Shown: in pieces, positions 4,321 to 6,134 of the stretch
Layout of the letters: every line of letters begins with the position of its first letter
How positions within the stretch are numbered: position 1 is the first letter of the stretch
NCBI GenBank assembly: GCA_910587465.1
Contig: CAJUMS010000128.1
Coordinates: forward strand, 1 to 6,134
Length of the DNA: 6,134 nucleotides
Source: an uncultured Oscillospiraceae bacterium
Lineage (GTDB): Bacteria; Bacillota; Clostridia; Oscillospirales; Ruminococcaceae
Direction: 5' to 3'
Notes under the pieces: model-generated
The model's database searches: none
Seen by the model: only the letters and a program-made list of their open reading frames with translations
What the model was told of the DNA's origin: nothing
Translations under genes and position numbers: made by a program

Positions 4321-5280
4321 ATGCCCGATACGGAAACTATTAAATCAACCACGGCAATGAGCTTTAACTGCCCGAATTATTCGGGTGCTCTCTACACCAG
4401 AAGCAACATTGAAACGCCCTTTCTCAACGCGATAGGCGCGCCGCTCTATACCAAATCTGTGGAGTTCGTGACCTCACAGGACTATGCGCTCGAGGACCCG
4501 AGCCAGCCCGAGATCTCCGAGGTGCAGAGCGTCAAGGGCGTGGACGCGACGTTCATCACGCGCTCGCAGGAGACCAACGTTACGCAGATATTCCAGGAGG
4601 CGGTAAGCGTTTCCTACGCCAAGCAGTCCAACATGGGCACGCTCTCTGGAATAAATATCACAGGCCAGCGCGCCGACCCGACGGACGAACTTCAGTTCCA
4701 GAAAGCAGCAAAAATGCGCAAGATCGCGAATTCCATCGAGTACACGTTCATCAACGGCGTTTACAATAAGGCGACCGCTGACGACGTTGCCAACAAGACG
4801 CGCGGCATCCTCTCGGCTATCACGACTAACGCGATCACCGAAACGAACAAGGTCGGCGCGTCCATTATGAGATCGGCGATAAACTCGCTGCTCAAAAAGA
4901 TGTACGACAGCGGCGTTTCTCCGGACGGCGACACCGTTTTTGTGAATTCCGCCATAGCGGCGGCTATTACGGAGGCGTTCACCGGATCAAGCAGTCTGTA
5001 CCCGAACGGCGTTACCACGGCGGGCGCGGCTATTCGCGGACTGATGACCGATTTCGGCACGGTCAATATCATTCTCGCGAGAACCATTCCGCAGAACGTT
5101 CTCCTTTGCGCAAAGACCTCGGCTATTCACCCCGTGGAACAGATCACCCCGAACAAGGGAAATTTCTTCTACGAGGATAAGCCCTCTACCGGAGCGGCGT
5201 ACAACGGTATGATCTTCGGTCAGATCGGTCTCGATTACGGCGTCGAGTATCTGCACGGCAAAGTGGTGTTCGCGGAATGA
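4321..5280 (+). CDS. major capsid protein (HK97 fold, SU10/DUF5309-like)
   Basis: The protein has 319 residues, normal for a capsid subunit without a fused protease. After a short N-arm come GAPLYTKSVEFVTSQDYALE (about 40-58), the conserved core RSQETNVTQIFQEAVSVSYA (81-100), and KQSNMGTLSGI (101-111). These are characteristic of SU10-like/DUF5309 capsid proteins. An Ala-rich central region and a C-terminal GMIFGQIGLDYGVEYLHGKV follow, consistent with A-domain and P-domain strands. It would form the icosahedral shell around the scaffold encoded just upstream. AGGAGGT (4310-4316) is spaced four bases from the ATG. The stop overlaps the next start (ATGA at 5277-5280), which suggests translational coupling. 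The frame is intact. Confidence 0.9.
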   Translation: MPDTETIKSTTAMSFNCPNYSGALYTRSNIETPFLNAIGAPLYTKSVEFVTSQDYALEDPSQPEISEVQSVKGVDATFITRSQETNVTQIFQEAVSVSYAKQSNMGTLSGINITGQRADPTDELQFQKAAKMRKIANSIEYTFINGVYNKATADDVANKTRGILSAITTNAITETNKVGASIMRSAINSLLKKMYDSGVSPDGDTVFVNSAIAAAITEAFTGSSSLYPNGVTTAGAAIRGLMTDFGTVNIILARTIPQNVLLCAKTSAIHPVEQITPNKGNFFYEDKPSTGAAYNGMIFGQIGLDYGVEYLHGKVVFAE

Positions 5281-5513
5281 TCGCTTACAGAGACGACCGC
5301 CCCGCAACGGTAACAAGCGGTGGGAAAATGCTTGTCGAATTCAAGGGCGATACTGCCGAGGTGTCGGAGGAAGTCGGCGGCATACTGGAACAGGCGGGGT
5401 ACAGAGTAGAAAGGAACGAAAATGACGCAAACCGAGCTTCTGAGAGCGCAGATACCGCAGATATCGGACGGGGACGCGGAATTTCTGCTCGAAACGGCAA
5501 AAAGCGCAATTAA
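5277..5513 (+). CDS. small conserved-looking head-region protein of unknown function
   Basis: The start is coupled to the capsid stop through ATGA. The first ~50 residues (MIAYRDDRPATVTSGGKMLV, then EFKGDTAEVSEEVGGILEQA, then GYRVERNEN) look like a genuine small folded protein. The last ~29 residues are Arg/Ser/Asp-rich and overlap the next gene by 92 bases in another frame, so they may be a run-on after loss of an ancestral stop near 5425. A second possible start is ATG 5328 (MLVEFKG), preceded by GGTGGG. Its place between capsid and connector genes suggests a head or neck accessory role, but no family is recognised. Length without the tail would be about 50 residues. Confidence 0.6.
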   Translation: MIAYRDDRPATVTSGGKMLVEFKGDTAEVSEEVGGILEQAGYRVERNENDANRASESADTADIGRGRGISARNGKKRN

Positions 5514-5724
5514 CGCGCGGCGTTACCCGTTCGGCGAACCGCCCGACGAGCTGGAGCGGCGGTATTATAATCTTCAGCTCCGTATCGCGATAGAGCTGTA
5601 CAACAAGCGCGGCGCGGAGGGCGAGGTTTCTCATGGCGAGAACGGCATAAGCCGCGGCTACTCCTCCGCGTGGGTATCCGAGGAGCTGCTATCCGAGATC
5701 ACGCCGAAAGCGGAGATATTATGA
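5422..5724 (+). CDS. head-tail connector / DNA-packaging adaptor (phage QLRG family)
   Basis: This 100-residue protein carries the family signature LQLRIAIELYNKRGAEGEVS at residues 51-70, followed by HGENGISRGYSSAWVSEELLSEI with the usual GI.R.Y.....S..LL pattern. The N-terminal helices (ETAKSAINARRYP) also fit. Such gp6/gp15-like adaptors form a ring below the portal and join the head to the tail-completion proteins. AAGGA (5411-5415) lies six bases before the ATG. The gene overlaps the preceding small ORF by 92 bases and its stop overlaps the next start (ATGA, 5721-5724). It looks complete. The protein's partner ring, the portal, is truncated in this prophage. Confidence 0.85.
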   Translation: MTQTELLRAQIPQISDGDAEFLLETAKSAINARRYPFGEPPDELERRYYNLQLRIAIELYNKRGAEGEVSHGENGISRGYSSAWVSEELLSEITPKAEIL

Positions 5725-6128
5725 GGGATTTGAAACGCAATCAAGTCTTGGTGAATTTCCGTCAGTACCTGGGTGATAAGGAAATCGTTGACGAGTACGG
5801 CAATGCCACCGCGGATTATTCGTCCGAGTTCGGTGAGGAACAACAGCTCCTCATGTCCGTTTCGGCGAATAAGGGCGATTATTCCGAGCAGATGTTCGGC
5901 AATGTTCTGGACTATGACCGCACAATGCTCATCAGTGACCCGAAATGCCCTATCAACGAGAATTCCCGCGTAACCATTGACGGACAAAACTACGTTGTAA
6001 AGGCGGTCGCGCGCTCGCTGAACGTCTCGCAATACGCAATAAAAAGGATTGAGGTGACCGATGAAGATAACGGCGAAGCTCTCGGCGGAGAGCTTGAGGA
6101 AAGCGGCGGCGGAGGTACGGGCATATAA
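5721..6128 (+). CDS. head closure / head-tail adaptor protein
   Basis: The likely start is ATG 5721, coupled to the connector stop, rather than the upstream in-frame GTG 5670 inside that gene. The 135-residue product has RDLKRNQVLVNFRQYLG, a charged EFGEEQQLLMSVSANKGDYS segment, QMFGNVLDYDRTMLISDPKCPINE, and VVKAVARSLNVSQYAIKRIEV (residues 92-112). The F-G-x-x-x-D-Y-D then D-x-x-C-P-I-x-E pattern and the V(V/A)K...SLN..YAI strand match the small head-closure proteins that follow QLRG connectors in siphophages and plug the portal channel after packaging. The last ~22 residues (Asp/Glu/Gly-rich) overlap the next start by 68 bases and may be an added tail. The frame is intact. Confidence 0.75.
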   Translation: MRDLKRNQVLVNFRQYLGDKEIVDEYGNATADYSSEFGEEQQLLMSVSANKGDYSEQMFGNVLDYDRTMLISDPKCPINENSRVTIDGQNYVVKAVARSLNVSQYAIKRIEVTDEDNGEALGGELEESGGGGTGI

Positions 6129-6134
6129 GGCGCG
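6061..6134 (+). CDS. HK97-gp10-like tail-completion / neck protein, N-terminus only (runs off the window)
   Basis: ATG 6061, with GAGGTG (6051-6056) four bases upstream, opens a frame that stays clear to the window end. The visible residues, MKITAKLSAESLRKAAAEVR AYKA, match the amphipathic start usual for HK97-gp10-family proteins, with an S...L.KA...V..Y helix. Those proteins directly follow head-closure genes in this gene order. The ribosome site and gene order support it against the overlapping Gly-rich tail of the previous frame. Only 24 codons are visible, so the family call rests mainly on position. Confidence 0.6.
   Translation, partial: MKITAKLSAESLRKAAAEVRAYKA

Noticed and set aside
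4761..5316. Minus-strand ORFs opposite the capsid gene
   Set aside because: Antisense shadows of the major capsid protein frame with no ribosome sites or recognisable domains.
5670..5720. GTG 5670 as start of the head-closure gene
   Set aside because: It lies within the connector gene without a ribosome site; ATG 5721 is coupled to the connector stop and begins the family-like sequence.

Overview
The window is a decayed prophage in a bacterium that is probably a gut-type member of the Bacillota (class Clostridia). The evidence is AGGAGG-type ribosome sites, a close-packed siphophage head gene cluster of the SPP1-like portal / MuF / GP20-scaffold type, and moderately GC-rich phage genes beside AT-rich flanks. 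Genus-level assignment is not possible from the sequence alone.

Positions 1-710 hold no convincing complete gene. There may be the end of an upstream membrane protein (3-53). Next come two and a bit tandem copies of a ~107-bp unit, each with a hairpin (98-331), then inverted-repeat debris that may be old transposon ends (315-408). A strong minus-strand terminator follows (551-608), then a tRNA T-arm-like sequence next to the integrase that looks like an attachment-site core (653-666). Positions 711-1571 hold the wreck of a lysogeny module on the minus strand: the C-terminal catalytic part of a tyrosine integrase, an ambiguous GC-rich patch, and the C-terminal GIY-YIG (T5orf172-like) part of a nuclease-like protein with a one-base frameshift. 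At about 1571 this wreck is fused directly to the last third of a phage portal gene on the plus strand. Terminase and the portal N-terminus are therefore missing from this place.

From 1572 rightward the head module is co-directional and mostly intact: portal C-terminus, MuF head protein with a C-terminal toxin-like domain, a small probable immunity gene, GP20-like scaffold, major capsid protein, a small overlapping protein, a QLRG-type head-tail connector, a head-closure protein, and the first codons of a probable HK97-gp10-like gene.

The most interesting part is 2700-3710. The MuF protein carries a 3' extension with lower GC than the MuF part. It encodes a His...Cys domain resembling caspase/CHAT-type folds, and is followed by a candidate immunity gene and a very strong terminator. 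A perfect consensus sigma-70 promoter (TTGACA-17-TATAAT) lies exactly at the MuF/toxin boundary, followed by a ribosome site and in-frame ATG codons. The toxin-immunity segment therefore looks like a self-contained expression cassette buried in the late head operon, possibly active in the lysogen. Right behind its terminator is a tRNA-like minihelix: a 7-bp acceptor stem, a 5-bp T arm with a canonical T loop, and an encoded GCCA end, with no D or anticodon arms. It lies 45 bases before the scaffold start and could be an mRNA processing element, a cassette boundary, or both.
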